A stretch of DNA of 64,000 nt from an uncultured Colwellia sp. (GCA_913058395.1 CAJXQI010000001.1:1-64000); one strand, 5' to 3'. Positions 44,330 through 54,428 are shown, counted from the first letter of the stretch. Notes: generated by a model not told the origin, from the letters alone. Program-made: numbers and translations.

Positions 44330-46692
44330 TACTGCTCTTCAGCCTTATCTTTCGAGGCTTCTTTAGCATCTTTGTCGTCAGTAATTTTTAACTCAACGTT
44401 GTAATCGCGCATCATGTCTTTTTTCTTACGTTTGTATAGATCAAAACGTGACTTAATAGGGCGTGCTGGCCAGTAGTTGTTATTTACATTTAAATCAGCT
44501 GTTTCCCAGTTAGGGTCAATAGCAATGGCCGTAATTTCTTTGTCACGAATAAGTAACTTAGATACTTTTTTGCTATTACGACGCCAAATTTCAGCTGGTA
44601 ATGTGACACGTTCAACCGTGTTGTCGGCAAAAGTTAGGTCTAAAATAATTGGCATTACTAAGCCTCCTTTATTTTCAAAATCAACTATGTAGAAGTTGTT
44701 TTCGTCAACAAGTAGGTCTTTTTGCCATTGCTCTAATTTTTTATTGCTTGAATTATATTTGTTACGCGCTTTGTTGGTTGCGGTAAATTTGTCATGCTCG
44801 TTGTAAAAGTCTAATAATTCAGGTTTGTCTTGCGTGCGAACCCATTGACCGGCATTGCGAATCTTGCTAATAAATTCTGGTTTTTCGTTATCAAGAGCAC
44901 GTTCCCAAGCTTCTTCCGTATCAGGGTTTTGGCTATTTGGGCGGTATAAATGAATATCACCTAAAGCAATATCAACATGGTCGGTAGTGTAGAACCAACC
45001 ACGCCAGAACCAGTCTAAATCAACACCTGAAGCGTCTTCCATAGTACGGAAAAAGTCAGCAGGAGTAGGGCGTTTAAACTTCCAACGTTGTGCGTACTCT
45101 CTAAAAGCAAAATCAAATAATTCACGACCCATAATGGTTTCGCGTAAAATGTTTAATGCCGTTGCTGGCTTGCCGTAAGCGTTGTTACCAAATTGCAAAA
45201 TTGACTCAGAGTTAGTCATAATTGGCACTTGGTTATTACTTTTCATGTAATTAGTAATATTGGCTGCATCACCACGGCGCGATGGGTAACCTTCTTCCCA
45301 TGCTTGCTCAGCTACAAATTGTAGAAAGGTATTTAAACCTTCATCCATCCAAGTCCATTGACGTTCATCAGAGTTAACAATCATTGGGAAGTAGTTGTGA
45401 CCCACTTCATGAATAATAACGCCAATTAAGCCGTACTTAGTCGCGCGAGAATAAGTTTTCTCACCCGTTTTCTTATCTAAAGTTGGGCGTGGACCATTGA
45501 ACGTTATCATTGGGTATTCCATGCCGCCAACTGGACCATTTACCGAGATTGAAACAGGGTATGGGTAGTCGAAAGTATATTTATTATATTGCTCCATGGT
45601 GTGAATTATTGACTCAGTAGAGTATTTTTCCCACAAAGGGTTACCTTCATTAGGGTAGAACGACATTGCCATCGTCTCTGTTTTGCCACCTTTATAACCT
45701 TGGGCATCCCAAATAAATTTACGACTTGAGGCAAAAGCGAAATCACGAACGTTTTTCGCTTCAAATTCCCAAGTTTTGGTTTTTGTTGAGCGAGACTTTT
45801 CGTTTTCTAATGCTTCTGCAGGGGTAATAACTAATACAGGTTTATCAGCATTTTTAGCTTTAGCTAAACGATTGCGCTGAGTCTTCGTTAATACTTCTTT
45901 AGGGTTTTGTAAAACACCAGTTGCCGCAACCACATGGTCAGCAGGAACTGTAATGCTTACATCGTAATCACCAAACTCTAAAGTGAATTCACCGCTGCCG
46001 ATAAATTGCTTATTCTGCCAACCCATTACGTCGTAATAAGCTGCTGCACGAGGGAACCAACTAGCAATTTCGTAAAGGTAGTTTTCATCTTCTTTAAAAT
46101 ATTCGTAACCTGAACGACCACCTAATACTTTTTGCTCGTGTAATTGGTAGTTCCAGTTAATGTTCAATTCAACGCTATCACCCGACTTAAGTGATTTTGG
46201 TAAATCAATTCGCATCATGGTGCCGTTAATTACATAATTTAAGGCTTTACCGTTCGAGCCAGTAACCTTAGTAATGTCATAACCACCGTTGAACTTGTCT
46301 GACTCAATGGCGTTGCGTAAACCACTATAAGTAATTTTTTTCTTTGGGGCAGTACGAGTAGTTTTAGAACCAGCATTTTCTGCCAATTTATTTTGGTCTA
46401 ACTGCATCCATAAGTAGCGCAAGGTATCAGGAGAGTTATTGGTATAATCAATCGTTTCGCTACCAGACAGGGTTTGCTTTTCGTCATTTAACGTAATATC
46501 GATTTTATAATCAACATCTTGTTGCCAGTATTGATGACCCGGTGCACCTGACGCCGTGCGGTAAGTATTTGGCGTTGGTAAATTCTCTTCTAGCTGACGA
46601 AACTTGTCGTCGCTAATGCTATTTTTTGCCAAGGCATGACCACTGGCAGCAACGCATACACAAAGTAAGGCTGACTTAATTGAATATTTCAT
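44329..46692 (-). CDS. Secreted M1 family zinc metallopeptidase
   Basis: This 787-aa protein has a signal peptide (about 1-22) and an aminopeptidase-N-like beta domain. The M1 catalytic site is HEVGH at 428-432, followed by the zinc-binding glutamate of WMDEGLNTF near 451. The exopeptidase GGMEYP motif (substrate N-terminus binding) is also seen. It likely degrades peptides in the periplasm or outside the cell. The C-terminus is a charged Lys/Glu/Asp tail rather than an ERAP1-like domain. AGGGAAA precedes the ATG. It is the first gene of a pair with the DUF6702 protein. Confidence 0.93.
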   Translation of the reverse strand: MKYSIKSALLCVCVAASGHALAKNSISDDKFRQLEENLPTPNTYRTASGAPGHQYWQQDVDYKIDITLNDEKQTLSGSETIDYTNNSPDTLRYLWMQLDQNKLAENAGSKTTRTAPKKKITYSGLRNAIESDKFNGGYDITKVTGSNGKALNYVINGTMMRIDLPKSLKSGDSVELNINWNYQLHEQKVLGGRSGYEYFKEDENYLYEIASWFPRAAAYYDVMGWQNKQFIGSGEFTLEFGDYDVSITVPADHVVAATGVLQNPKEVLTKTQRNRLAKAKNADKPVLVITPAEALENEKSRSTKTKTWEFEAKNVRDFAFASSRKFIWDAQGYKGGKTETMAMSFYPNEGNPLWEKYSTESIIHTMEQYNKYTFDYPYPVSISVNGPVGGMEYPMITFNGPRPTLDKKTGEKTYSRATKYGLIGVIIHEVGHNYFPMIVNSDERQWTWMDEGLNTFLQFVAEQAWEEGYPSRRGDAANITNYMKSNNQVPIMTNSESILQFGNNAYGKPATALNILRETIMGRELFDFAFREYAQRWKFKRPTPADFFRTMEDASGVDLDWFWRGWFYTTDHVDIALGDIHLYRPNSQNPDTEEAWERALDNEKPEFISKIRNAGQWVRTQDKPELLDFYNEHDKFTATNKARNKYNSSNKKLEQWQKDLLVDENNFYIVDFENKGGLVMPIILDLTFADNTVERVTLPAEIWRRNSKKVSKLLIRDKEITAIAIDPNWETADLNVNNNYWPARPIKSRFDLYKRKKKDMMRDYNVELKITDDKDAKEASKDKAEEQ

Positions 46693-47377
46693 ATTTTCCC
46701 TGATGAGTGAAAGTCGAATGAAAATTTTGAATGTTAATATAACAACTCCCTTTTATAACATTTCTATGACTTGGGAAATGTAACTGAAGAACTAAAATGC
46801 GACAAAACGCACAAAAAATAGGTTGAGTTGTTAATTGGAATAATTGGCTTATTCCAAATTAAATAACAGTGAGGCCTGTTACTAGCAATTTTGTTTTCTT
46901 TTACCAAAAAATACCGTTTTTAATTTTAAAGTGAAAACCACACTAAATAGCATTTTTATCGTTTGTTTTCAGTATCCTGATTAATTTTATTTTACCCGTT
47001 CAGTCATTGTTGGTGGCGCCAAAATCACGACCTAATTCAATCAATAACTTCAACATTTTATAAGCAATATTTACTCATTCTATTGTTCTGATTTTATAGC
47101 TGTTTTTCGTTTAATTTCAAAGTTAAAAACTTTTCATATGGTTATGTGTAGTTCCTGAGTAACTAAATTTAATACTTATAAGTGTTATTTTAGGTGATTT
47201 ATATTTCTGTTTGTTATTTGACCATAAGGTCAGCATATGAGATCTTAGTTGTTGCAAAAATGTAAAATAAAATTATAAAAATATTTAAATAGTGCTTGTT
47301 ATGTAATCTTGTTGTCACGTAACGATGCCACATTGCTCACAACCTTTTATAAAAAATAAACTGCTGAGGAAATCAAC
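46693..47377. other. AT-rich region between M1 peptidase and nuclease genes
   Basis: This 685-bp divergent gap has no supported ORF. Two inverted repeats stand out: TTGGAATAA/TTATTCCAA with a 5-base loop at 46835-46857 and TGACC-ATAA-GGTCA at 47219-47232. Either could be an operator. The right end has the ribosome site GAGGAAA for the nuclease. Confidence 0.5.
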
Positions 47378-50300
47378 ATGAAATTGAGAACCGTTGCGCT
47401 CTCATTATCGTTATTTGCTGGAAACACATATGCAGATACCATAATAGATGCCTGTTTCAACTGCCCACCTTTAGACCAAATAGCCGATGCCGACACGTTT
47501 AATGACGCCCAGTATTATGCTGACGCCATTGCTGCCATTAGTAGTAATTCATCTGCTGTTACGATTAAAGAAAATATCACTACTGCTATCACAGCAAATC
47601 ATAAAAATTTAACTTATTCAGAAGTTTGGACAGCATTAACTAAAACTGATGAAGACCCTAGCAATACTGATAATGTTATTTTGCTTTATAGCGGAAAATC
47701 AATCGCTAAAATGTCGAATGGCAGTGGCTCACAAAGTACAAACCAAGACAACTGGAACCGCGAGCACGTATGGCCAAAAAGCCATGGTTTTTCAAGCTCT
47801 AGCTTAGAAGCTTACACCGACATTCATCATTTAAGACCCACCGACATTTCGATTAACTCGTCGCGCGGTAATTTAGATTTTGATAACAGTGACTCGCCAT
47901 TAAATGAAGCACCAGCAAACCGTGTTGACAGTGATTCGTTCGAGCCACGTGATTCAGTAAAAGGCGATGCAGCTCGCATGGTTTTCTATATGGATACACG
48001 TTATGAGGGCTTTGATGCAACACCTGATTTAGCAGTTGTTGATAGGTTAACAACAACAAGTGAGGCGGCACTTGGTCGTTTATGTCGTTTACTTGAATGG
48101 CATAATGCCGACCCAGTTGATGCGACTGAACAAGAAAGAAACCGAAGAATTTATGAATTCCAAGGTAATCGTAATCCGTTCGTTGACCACCCTGAATGGG
48201 TCGAACTTTTATATAGTGCCACCGCATGTACTGGTGGCGGCGACAACGGCGGCGGAGATAACGGCGGTGGTGACAATGGCGGCGGAGACAACGGTGGTGG
48301 TGATAATGGCGGCGGCGATACCGGCGGCACATCATCAAGTGCATTGTTTATTTCTGAATATGTTGAAGGCAGCAGCTACAACAAAGCAATTGAAATATTT
48401 AACCCGTCAAATACCGATATTGACCTGAGTGCAAACAACTACCAATTAGGCCGTTTTAGTAATGGTGGCACTACGCCATCTATGATCAGCTTAACTGGAA
48501 CTATTGAAGCCAATGGCACATTTGTCATTGCTAATAACCAAGCTTCAACAGCTGTAACCAATTTAGCGGACCAATTAAGTGGATCATTAAGCCACAATGG
48601 TGATGACGCTTATGTACTTTACAAAAATGACGAAGTAGTCGACTCATTTGGTAATGTTGGTGAAGACCCTGGCTCAGCATGGGGTAGTGATACCAGCACA
48701 ACCAAAGACAACACCTTACGCCGTAATGAAACGGTTGTCAGTGGCGATACCGTTATAAATGACAACTTCGATCCAGCACAAGAATGGACGGGCGCAGGCA
48801 AAGATGACTTTTCAGACTTAGGCTTACATACCGTTATTAACCCTGAAATTTTTATTTCAGAATATATTGAAGGCAGCAGTTTTAACAAAGCGTTAGAATT
48901 TTATAATCCTTCACCGTCTGATGTTGACTTAGCGGCTGAAAATTATCAACTTGAATTGTTCGCTAACGGCAATACCAGCGGCAATATGATCGCTCTTGAC
49001 GGTACCATAGCGGGTAACAGTGTTTATGTTATTGCTAACTCAGGTGCTGACAGTGCCATTTTAGACGTTGCTGACCAAGTTACTGGCTCACTTAGCCATA
49101 ACGGTGATGACGCCTACGTACTGTATAAAAATGGCGAAGTGGTCGACTCAATTGGTCAAGTTGGCGTTGATCCAGGCTCACAATGGGGCAGTGACTTAAC
49201 TAGCACCAAAGACAATACCTTAGTTCGTAAAGCTGCCATTACTGTTGGCGATACGATTATTGATGATGCTTTCGACCCGTCAATTGAATGGGAAGGCTTC
49301 GCGAATAACACTTTTGACAATATTGGCGAACACGAAAGCTCAGGCGGTGGTGATCCAATAAGCTTAATTGGTGAATGTGCTGACCCTGCCACCTTAATTA
49401 GCGCAGTGCAAGGTACTGGTTTTACCTCACCTGTTGTTGGTGAAGTGCATATTATTGAAGGTGTCGTTACTGCGTCATTCCCAGCGTTAAAAGGCTTCTT
49501 TGTACAAGAAGAAAGCATGGACCAAGACGCTGACAGCCTAAGCTCGGAAGGTGTTTTTGTTGCAGTATCAAACGACGAATACCCAGCTCAAGGTAGCGTA
49601 GTTCGTGCTATTGGTAATGTTTCTGAAAGCTACGGAAAAACACAAATTAGCTTAAATGAAGCGTTTCTTGATTGTGGCATCGATAGCGTTTCAGCAACAA
49701 GCTTAAGCTTACCATTTAGCTCAAGCGAAGCACGTGAAAGTATTGAAGGCATGCTAGTTTATGTAGAAGATACCTTAATGGTAACCGACAACTACAGCTT
49801 AGGCCGTTACGGTGAAGTTGGTCTATCGAAAGGTCGTGTTTATGTACCAACAAACATTCATCTTCCAGGCTCTGCTGAATACACAGCGTTAGCAGCAAGT
49901 AACGCATTAAATAGCATTACCCTTGATGACGGTATTAACGGTTCAAACCCTGATAACGTTATTTACCCAACGGGTGGTTTATCGGCTGATAATACGCTAC
50001 GTATGGGTGACTCTGTTGATAATCTTGAAGGTGTCATTGACTACAGCTTTGGTAAGTACCGCATTATTCCAACGCAAGAACCAAGCTTTACTGATACTAA
50101 TTCACGAACTGCAGAGCCAGAAATAGCAACGGGTAACTTACGAATTGCTAGCTTCAACGTATTAAACTACTTCAATGGTGATGGTATCGGTGGTGGTTTC
50201 CCAACGTCTCGTGGCGCTGACACTGCAGAAGAGTTCGAACGCCAACGTAACAAAGTTATCAGTGCCATTTCTACTATTGAAGCCGATATTATTGGCTTAC

Positions 50301-51442
50301 TAGAAGTGGAAAACGATGGTTTTGGTGAGCAAAGTGCTATTCAAGACTTAGTTAACGGCTTAAATGCTGTTGCTCCAGCAGGTGTTCATTACAGCTTCGT
50401 TAACCCACATATTGCTGCTGATGCCGAAACCGGCATTGAATTATTAGGTGGCGATAGCATTAAAGTTGCGATGATTTATAACGACCTTGCTGTTACTGAG
50501 TTTGGTACTACGGCTTATTTAACGGGTTTCCCGTTTGAATACCATAACCGTCCGCCAATGGCGCAAACGTTTAGAGCTACAGAAACCGGTGAGCGTTTAA
50601 CTGTTGCCATTAACCATTTCCGCTCTAAAGGTTGTTCAAGCAGTGGTGGCGTGGAAAACGAAGACAAGTTAGACGGTCAAGGCTGTTATAACTTACGTCG
50701 TGTACAAGCGGCAGAAGCGATTACTGCATGGTTAGCACAGTCGCCAACGGGCGTAGAAGATGAAGACGTACTCATTATTGGTGACTTAAATGCCTACAGC
50801 AAAGAAGACCCAGTAACCACACTTGAAAACGCAGGTTACACTAACTTAGCGCAAAAATTTGTTGGCGACATGGCTTATTCTTACGCTTACCGTGGTGAAG
50901 TTGGTACCTTAGATCACGCGCTAGCGTCAGTGTCACTATCTGATAAAGCGGTTGACCTAACCGAGTGGCACATTAACGCTGACGAACCATTAATTCTTGA
51001 TTACAACACTGAGTACAAAAACGAAGAGCAATTGCACACTATGTATAATAGTGACGCTTACCGCGCTTCTGATCATGACCCTGTAGTTATTGAGTTTAAC
51101 GGCGAAACACCACTATTAACCAAAACCAAAATTAAAGCAGGTTTAGGCCCAAGAGCACGTTGGAAAACTTTCCGTTTCCGCGTACCAAAAGGTGCGGTCA
51201 GCTTTAAAGCAACTATCACTGGTGGTATTGGTGAAGCTGATCTTTACGTACGACACGGTAAAAAACCAAACAAGAGAAAGTTTGACTGTGCGCCACGTTT
51301 AGAAGGTAACGAAGAAGTATGTGAATTTATCAACCCTGAACCGGGCAAGTGGCGAATTCGTGTACGTGGTGAGCGTTTCTATAACGACGTAACATTGAAG
51401 TTAGAAGCAGTTTATCCTGAACGTTTACATAAAAAACATTAG
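47378..51442 (+). CDS. Large secreted two-nuclease protein (endonuclease I + ExeM/NucH-type EEP)
   Basis: This 1354-aa extracellular protein has a signal peptide (about 1-19). An endonuclease I domain (about 30-280) carries the active-site NREHVWPKSH at 127-136. A GGGDN-repeat linker (about 285-318) is followed by two lamin-tail domains (about 320-480 and 490-650), an OB-like segment (about 665-790) and an endonuclease/exonuclease/phosphatase domain (about 920-1230, from RIASFNVLNYF to SDHDPVVIEF). A C-terminal PPC-like domain follows (about 1255-1345). ExeM/NucH-type DNases release phosphate and nucleotides from extracellular DNA. Two unrelated nuclease folds in one chain are notable. GAGGAAA precedes the ATG and a terminator follows. 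Confidence 0.9.
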   Translation: MKLRTVALSLSLFAGNTYADTIIDACFNCPPLDQIADADTFNDAQYYADAIAAISSNSSAVTIKENITTAITANHKNLTYSEVWTALTKTDEDPSNTDNVILLYSGKSIAKMSNGSGSQSTNQDNWNREHVWPKSHGFSSSSLEAYTDIHHLRPTDISINSSRGNLDFDNSDSPLNEAPANRVDSDSFEPRDSVKGDAARMVFYMDTRYEGFDATPDLAVVDRLTTTSEAALGRLCRLLEWHNADPVDATEQERNRRIYEFQGNRNPFVDHPEWVELLYSATACTGGGDNGGGDNGGGDNGGGDNGGGDNGGGDTGGTSSSALFISEYVEGSSYNKAIEIFNPSNTDIDLSANNYQLGRFSNGGTTPSMISLTGTIEANGTFVIANNQASTAVTNLADQLSGSLSHNGDDAYVLYKNDEVVDSFGNVGEDPGSAWGSDTSTTKDNTLRRNETVVSGDTVINDNFDPAQEWTGAGKDDFSDLGLHTVINPEIFISEYIEGSSFNKALEFYNPSPSDVDLAAENYQLELFANGNTSGNMIALDGTIAGNSVYVIANSGADSAILDVADQVTGSLSHNGDDAYVLYKNGEVVDSIGQVGVDPGSQWGSDLTSTKDNTLVRKAAITVGDTIIDDAFDPSIEWEGFANNTFDNIGEHESSGGGDPISLIGECADPATLISAVQGTGFTSPVVGEVHIIEGVVTASFPALKGFFVQEESMDQDADSLSSEGVFVAVSNDEYPAQGSVVRAIGNVSESYGKTQISLNEAFLDCGIDSVSATSLSLPFSSSEARESIEGMLVYVEDTLMVTDNYSLGRYGEVGLSKGRVYVPTNIHLPGSAEYTALAASNALNSITLDDGINGSNPDNVIYPTGGLSADNTLRMGDSVDNLEGVIDYSFGKYRIIPTQEPSFTDTNSRTAEPEIATGNLRIASFNVLNYFNGDGIGGGFPTSRGADTAEEFERQRNKVISAISTIEADIIGLLEVENDGFGEQSAIQDLVNGLNAVAPAGVHYSFVNPHIAADAETGIELLGGDSIKVAMIYNDLAVTEFGTTAYLTGFPFEYHNRPPMAQTFRATETGERLTVAINHFRSKGCSSSGGVENEDKLDGQGCYNLRRVQAAEAITAWLAQSPTGVEDEDVLIIGDLNAYSKEDPVTTLENAGYTNLAQKFVGDMAYSYAYRGEVGTLDHALASVSLSDKAVDLTEWHINADEPLILDYNTEYKNEEQLHTMYNSDAYRASDHDPVVIEFNGETPLLTKTKIKAGLGPRARWKTFRFRVPKGAVSFKATITGGIGEADLYVRHGKKPNKRKFDCAPRLEGNEEVCEFINPEPGKWRIRVRGERFYNDVTLKLEAVYPERLHKKH
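48233..48328 (+). repeat. 15-bp tandem repeat coding for the GGGDN linker
   Basis: About six and a half copies of a 15-base unit (GGCGGCGACAACGGC and variants) encode GGGDN repeats. It links the endonuclease I domain to the lamin-tail domains. Length change by slippage would stay in frame. Confidence 0.9.
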
Positions 51443-51478
51443 TACTACTTAAAAGTATTAAGTCACTAAAATGATTAA

Positions 51479-51508
51479 AGCCAACGTGCAAATTGCGTTG
51501 GCTTTTTT
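51479..51508 (+). terminator. Rho-independent terminator of the nuclease gene
   Basis: AAGCCAACG and CGTTGGCTT form a 9-bp stem followed by a T run, about 36 bp after the stop codon. Confidence 0.88.
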
Positions 51509-51679
51509 GATTTATTTACCTAGGCTTTATTTACTATGCCGTGTTTGCAAGTGGCTTTCATGTTACTGGCAAAGTAAATAGTCAGCGCGGTTACTGTAAA
51601 AATAGTAATAATAACGACAACAACATCATGGCTGAAGATAAGCGATGAAAACCGCATTAATTTAAACACAAAGGCAGCA

Positions 51680-52465
51680 ATGAGAGTTTTATTTTACCTA
51701 CTGTTGGGAGCTACATTTTTTACTAAAAGCTTAGCTGCAGAAACAATCCGTATCACCAATGGCGAATGGGAACCTTATTTATCACAATACAGCTATCAAT
51801 ACGGCCTAACTTCTCACGTTGTTACTGAAGCTTTTAAACTCGAAGGTATTACCGTTGAGTGGGGATTTTTTCCTTGGCAACGTTCTTTTCAATATGCCAA
51901 AACGGGTGAAGACTGGGATGCATCGTGTTGTTGGTGGCCTGATGAGGAAATTGATCAGGTGTTTTTATCGAGTAATACCGTTTCAACCACTTCTTTCGTT
52001 TTTTTTCATTTAAAAAGTTACAATTTTCAGTGGCAAAGCTTCGATAATTTACAAGGTGTAAAAGCTGGCGTTACCTCAAAGTATGATTACGGCGAAGCGT
52101 TAATGCATGTAATCAATGAAAGAAGTATTGATGTTGATTCAACCTCAAAAGACGAATTCAATTACAAAAAATTGTTAGCCAATCGCATCGACATATTCCC
52201 GAATGATCGCTATGTTGGTAACGCACAAATCAAAAGCTTTCTATCGGCAAATGAAGCTGAACTTATTACCTACCATCCAAAAGAGTTTGGCATAAAAAAC
52301 CTGCACTTAATTATTAATATTAACCATAAGCGCGCTAAGTACCTGCGTGATAAATTTAATCTAGGCTTGAAAAAATTAAAAGACAGCGGCAGATACCAGC
52401 AAATGTTGAACGATATGGAAGCAGGGAAATACGATAAACAAAAAACTGTTTTTAAAATGCCTTAA
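51680..52465 (+). CDS. Periplasmic solute-binding protein, family 3 (amino-acid type)
   Basis: This 261-aa protein has a signal peptide (about 1-19) and the type II periplasmic-binding fold of amino-acid ABC transporters (IRITNGEWEPYLS near the start, then VTEAFKLEGITVEWGFFPW). No permease or ATPase gene is next to it, so it may work with a transporter elsewhere or as a sensor-like binding protein. AAAGG precedes the ATG. The ligand is unknown. Confidence 0.85.
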   Translation: MRVLFYLLLGATFFTKSLAAETIRITNGEWEPYLSQYSYQYGLTSHVVTEAFKLEGITVEWGFFPWQRSFQYAKTGEDWDASCCWWPDEEIDQVFLSSNTVSTTSFVFFHLKSYNFQWQSFDNLQGVKAGVTSKYDYGEALMHVINERSIDVDSTSKDEFNYKKLLANRIDIFPNDRYVGNAQIKSFLSANEAELITYHPKEFGIKNLHLIININHKRAKYLRDKFNLGLKKLKDSGRYQQMLNDMEAGKYDKQKTVFKMP

Positions 52466-52805
52466 GTTCACAAAGGCCATTTTAATACAGGCATTCCAAG
52501 GCGTAACTCAGCAATAAATAACTTCTTACATAATTTAACTTTTTGTAATTTATATAGTTTTGAAATTATGTGATATTAATGTTAATTAATTCAGCTTATG
52601 AGAGCGGTTTAATAGCAGATTACGTTAAGCACGTTGTGATAGTTTTATATTTGATCATACGTTTTTATTTTAAGGGCAATAATAAATAAAAAACGTAAAA
52701 AAGAATAAAGCATAGTAACGAGTAGTGCCATTAACCTTACGCTTTGCCATGTAACTATTAGCCCGTGAATGGGCTTTATATTTTAGTCGAAATTAGGTGT
52801 TGTTA
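52466..52805. other. Intergenic region with repeat family B copy
   Basis: This 340-bp gap contains one copy of an AT-rich dispersed repeat (52536-52620). Near the right end is a small hairpin (AGCCC-GTGAAT-GGGCT followed by TTATATTTT, 52760-52784), only about 22 bp before the next start codon. The hairpin could be a weak terminator or attenuator. Confidence 0.5.
52536..52620. repeat. Dispersed AT-rich repeat family B, copy 1
   Basis: The segment shares TTTGAAATTATG, GATATTAAT, AATTAA and AGCTTATG in the same order with 61527-61605. The match is imperfect and lies in non-coding DNA in both cases. Confidence 0.6.
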
Positions 52806-54428
52806 ATGAAGAACATTTTACTAGTTATTACCATTTTGTTTGCCGCATCTTCGTTTGTACAAGCAAATGACAAAGCGCCAAGTTTTCATCGGTTATTGAT
52901 CTTTAATGATGAAAATCAGCTGATGGTAGTTAAGATTAAAAATACTAATTTTTGGGTGACACCTGGCCTTTACAATGAAAATAACAAGCTTACTCATGAC
53001 AATCTATATCAGTTAGCTGCTGACTACGGTTTTAAGGTCACTAAACCAAGTTTAAAAGGCATTTTCACGCTAAAAAACAAGAAAACAAAGGCCGAATCAA
53101 GCCGACATTTTTATAATGTAAAAGTCAGTGATGGCGAACAAATAACCCCAGACAACATCGAAGAAATTAAATGGCTGCCGTTAACTGAGGCGATGCAACT
53201 TATTACCTTCCCGCATATAAATATATTGCTTAAGCAAATTACCCAGCATCCTGAGAACTTATGGGGTGGCACTATTTTAAGGTACAAAGAAGGAAAAGAA
53301 TTTAACGCCAAAATGCTGAGTGACTTTTATCCTTTGAAAACAGTTGATATTGACAATATTTCCAGTACACAAGCTATGGTTTTAGATAATTCATTTTTGG
53401 CTTTAGTCGCTAAACATAAAATAAATACAGCTGGTGTTGCGGTTATCAAAAATAATAAGGTTGTATGGCAAAACCAATACGGCTTCCAATCACATGGTGT
53501 TCCTGCAAACGAAAATACATTGTTTAATGTCGCTTCATTAACTAAAACTATAACCGCTGAAACTATACTCAGGCTTGTTGCCACAGGGAAGCTTTCGCTA
53601 GACGAGTCAATAGCGCCATATTGGGTTGACCCAGACTTACAAAATAACCCTGAAGTCCATAGGCTAACACCTCGTATGCTGCTTACTCATACTAGTGGTT
53701 TTATGAACTGGCGTTATTTTGCAAACGACAGAAAACTGAGCTTTATCAATACACCCGGAGAAGCTTTTGGTTATTCAGGTGAAGGCTTTGAATATTTAGC
53801 AAAATATGCCGAAAAGAAACTAGGAATGCCGTTCGAGCAACTTGTTGAATCGACAATTTTTGAGCCACTTGCGATGAAGAACTCTTCGATAGTGGTACGT
53901 AAAGAAAATTTTTCTCGTATTGCCAAGCCAATGGATAAAAATGGAAAATTTCATGGCCATTATTGCCATCCTTCAGGTTATTGCAGCAGTGAAGGTAGTT
54001 CTTCTGCTGCAGCCAACTTAGTCATGACAGTATCTGATTATGCAAAGTTTTTGATTTCATCAATTAAGGGCGAAGGGTTAAGCGCCAAATTAAAACAAGA
54101 CAGAAATACGATGCAAGGCATTCAGTTTACTCAAGAGGATATTGATTGCAGCCAATTTTTAGCCGTTAAATGCCCAACTAAAATGGGCTATGGGTTAGGT
54201 TGGAGCATGTCGGATTTAAAAAATAACAAAATTATTGGGCACAGAGGAACCAACTGGACGGTAGTTTCATTAGCTTATTATTATCAAGACAGTGGTGATG
54301 GTTTAATCATCTTTTTCAATGCTCCAAATAAAGCAGGGTTAGCAGGAATGGTTGATGCACTAAAACTGTTGGATCCCGATTCCCCTGAATTGCCAGGGTA
54401 TGAACTACGACTTGCGAGAAAAAATTAA
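52806..54428 (+). CDS. Secreted serine hydrolase (beta-lactamase/PBP fold) with N-terminal Nudix-like domain
   Basis: This protein of about 540 aa has a signal peptide (about 1-20). Residues 24-140 look like a Nudix fold (RLLIFNDENQLMVV, WVTPGL, EEIKWLPLTEA), but the catalytic glutamates of the Nudix box are missing. A class C beta-lactamase-like serine hydrolase domain follows (about 185-530), with the SLTK motif at S244-K247, a YSG motif and HRGTN in place of KTG. It is probably a periplasmic esterase or peptidase. ATG 52806 starts the signal peptide; the frame opens at 52797. The next gene is also an exported hydrolase. Confidence 0.82.
   Translation: MKNILLVITILFAASSFVQANDKAPSFHRLLIFNDENQLMVVKIKNTNFWVTPGLYNENNKLTHDNLYQLAADYGFKVTKPSLKGIFTLKNKKTKAESSRHFYNVKVSDGEQITPDNIEEIKWLPLTEAMQLITFPHINILLKQITQHPENLWGGTILRYKEGKEFNAKMLSDFYPLKTVDIDNISSTQAMVLDNSFLALVAKHKINTAGVAVIKNNKVVWQNQYGFQSHGVPANENTLFNVASLTKTITAETILRLVATGKLSLDESIAPYWVDPDLQNNPEVHRLTPRMLLTHTSGFMNWRYFANDRKLSFINTPGEAFGYSGEGFEYLAKYAEKKLGMPFEQLVESTIFEPLAMKNSSIVVRKENFSRIAKPMDKNGKFHGHYCHPSGYCSSEGSSSAAANLVMTVSDYAKFLISSIKGEGLSAKLKQDRNTMQGIQFTQEDIDCSQFLAVKCPTKMGYGLGWSMSDLKNNKIIGHRGTNWTVVSLAYYYQDSGDGLIIFFNAPNKAGLAGMVDALKLLDPDSPELPGYELRLARKN

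Noticed and set aside
48233-48328. Tandem repeat considered as a CRISPR array
   Set aside because: The units are directly adjacent without spacers and code for a Gly/Asp linker.
47853-48344. Minus-strand frame rich in His and Arg opposite the nuclease gene
   Set aside because: Its composition comes from the 15-bp GGGDN-coding repeat read on the wrong strand.
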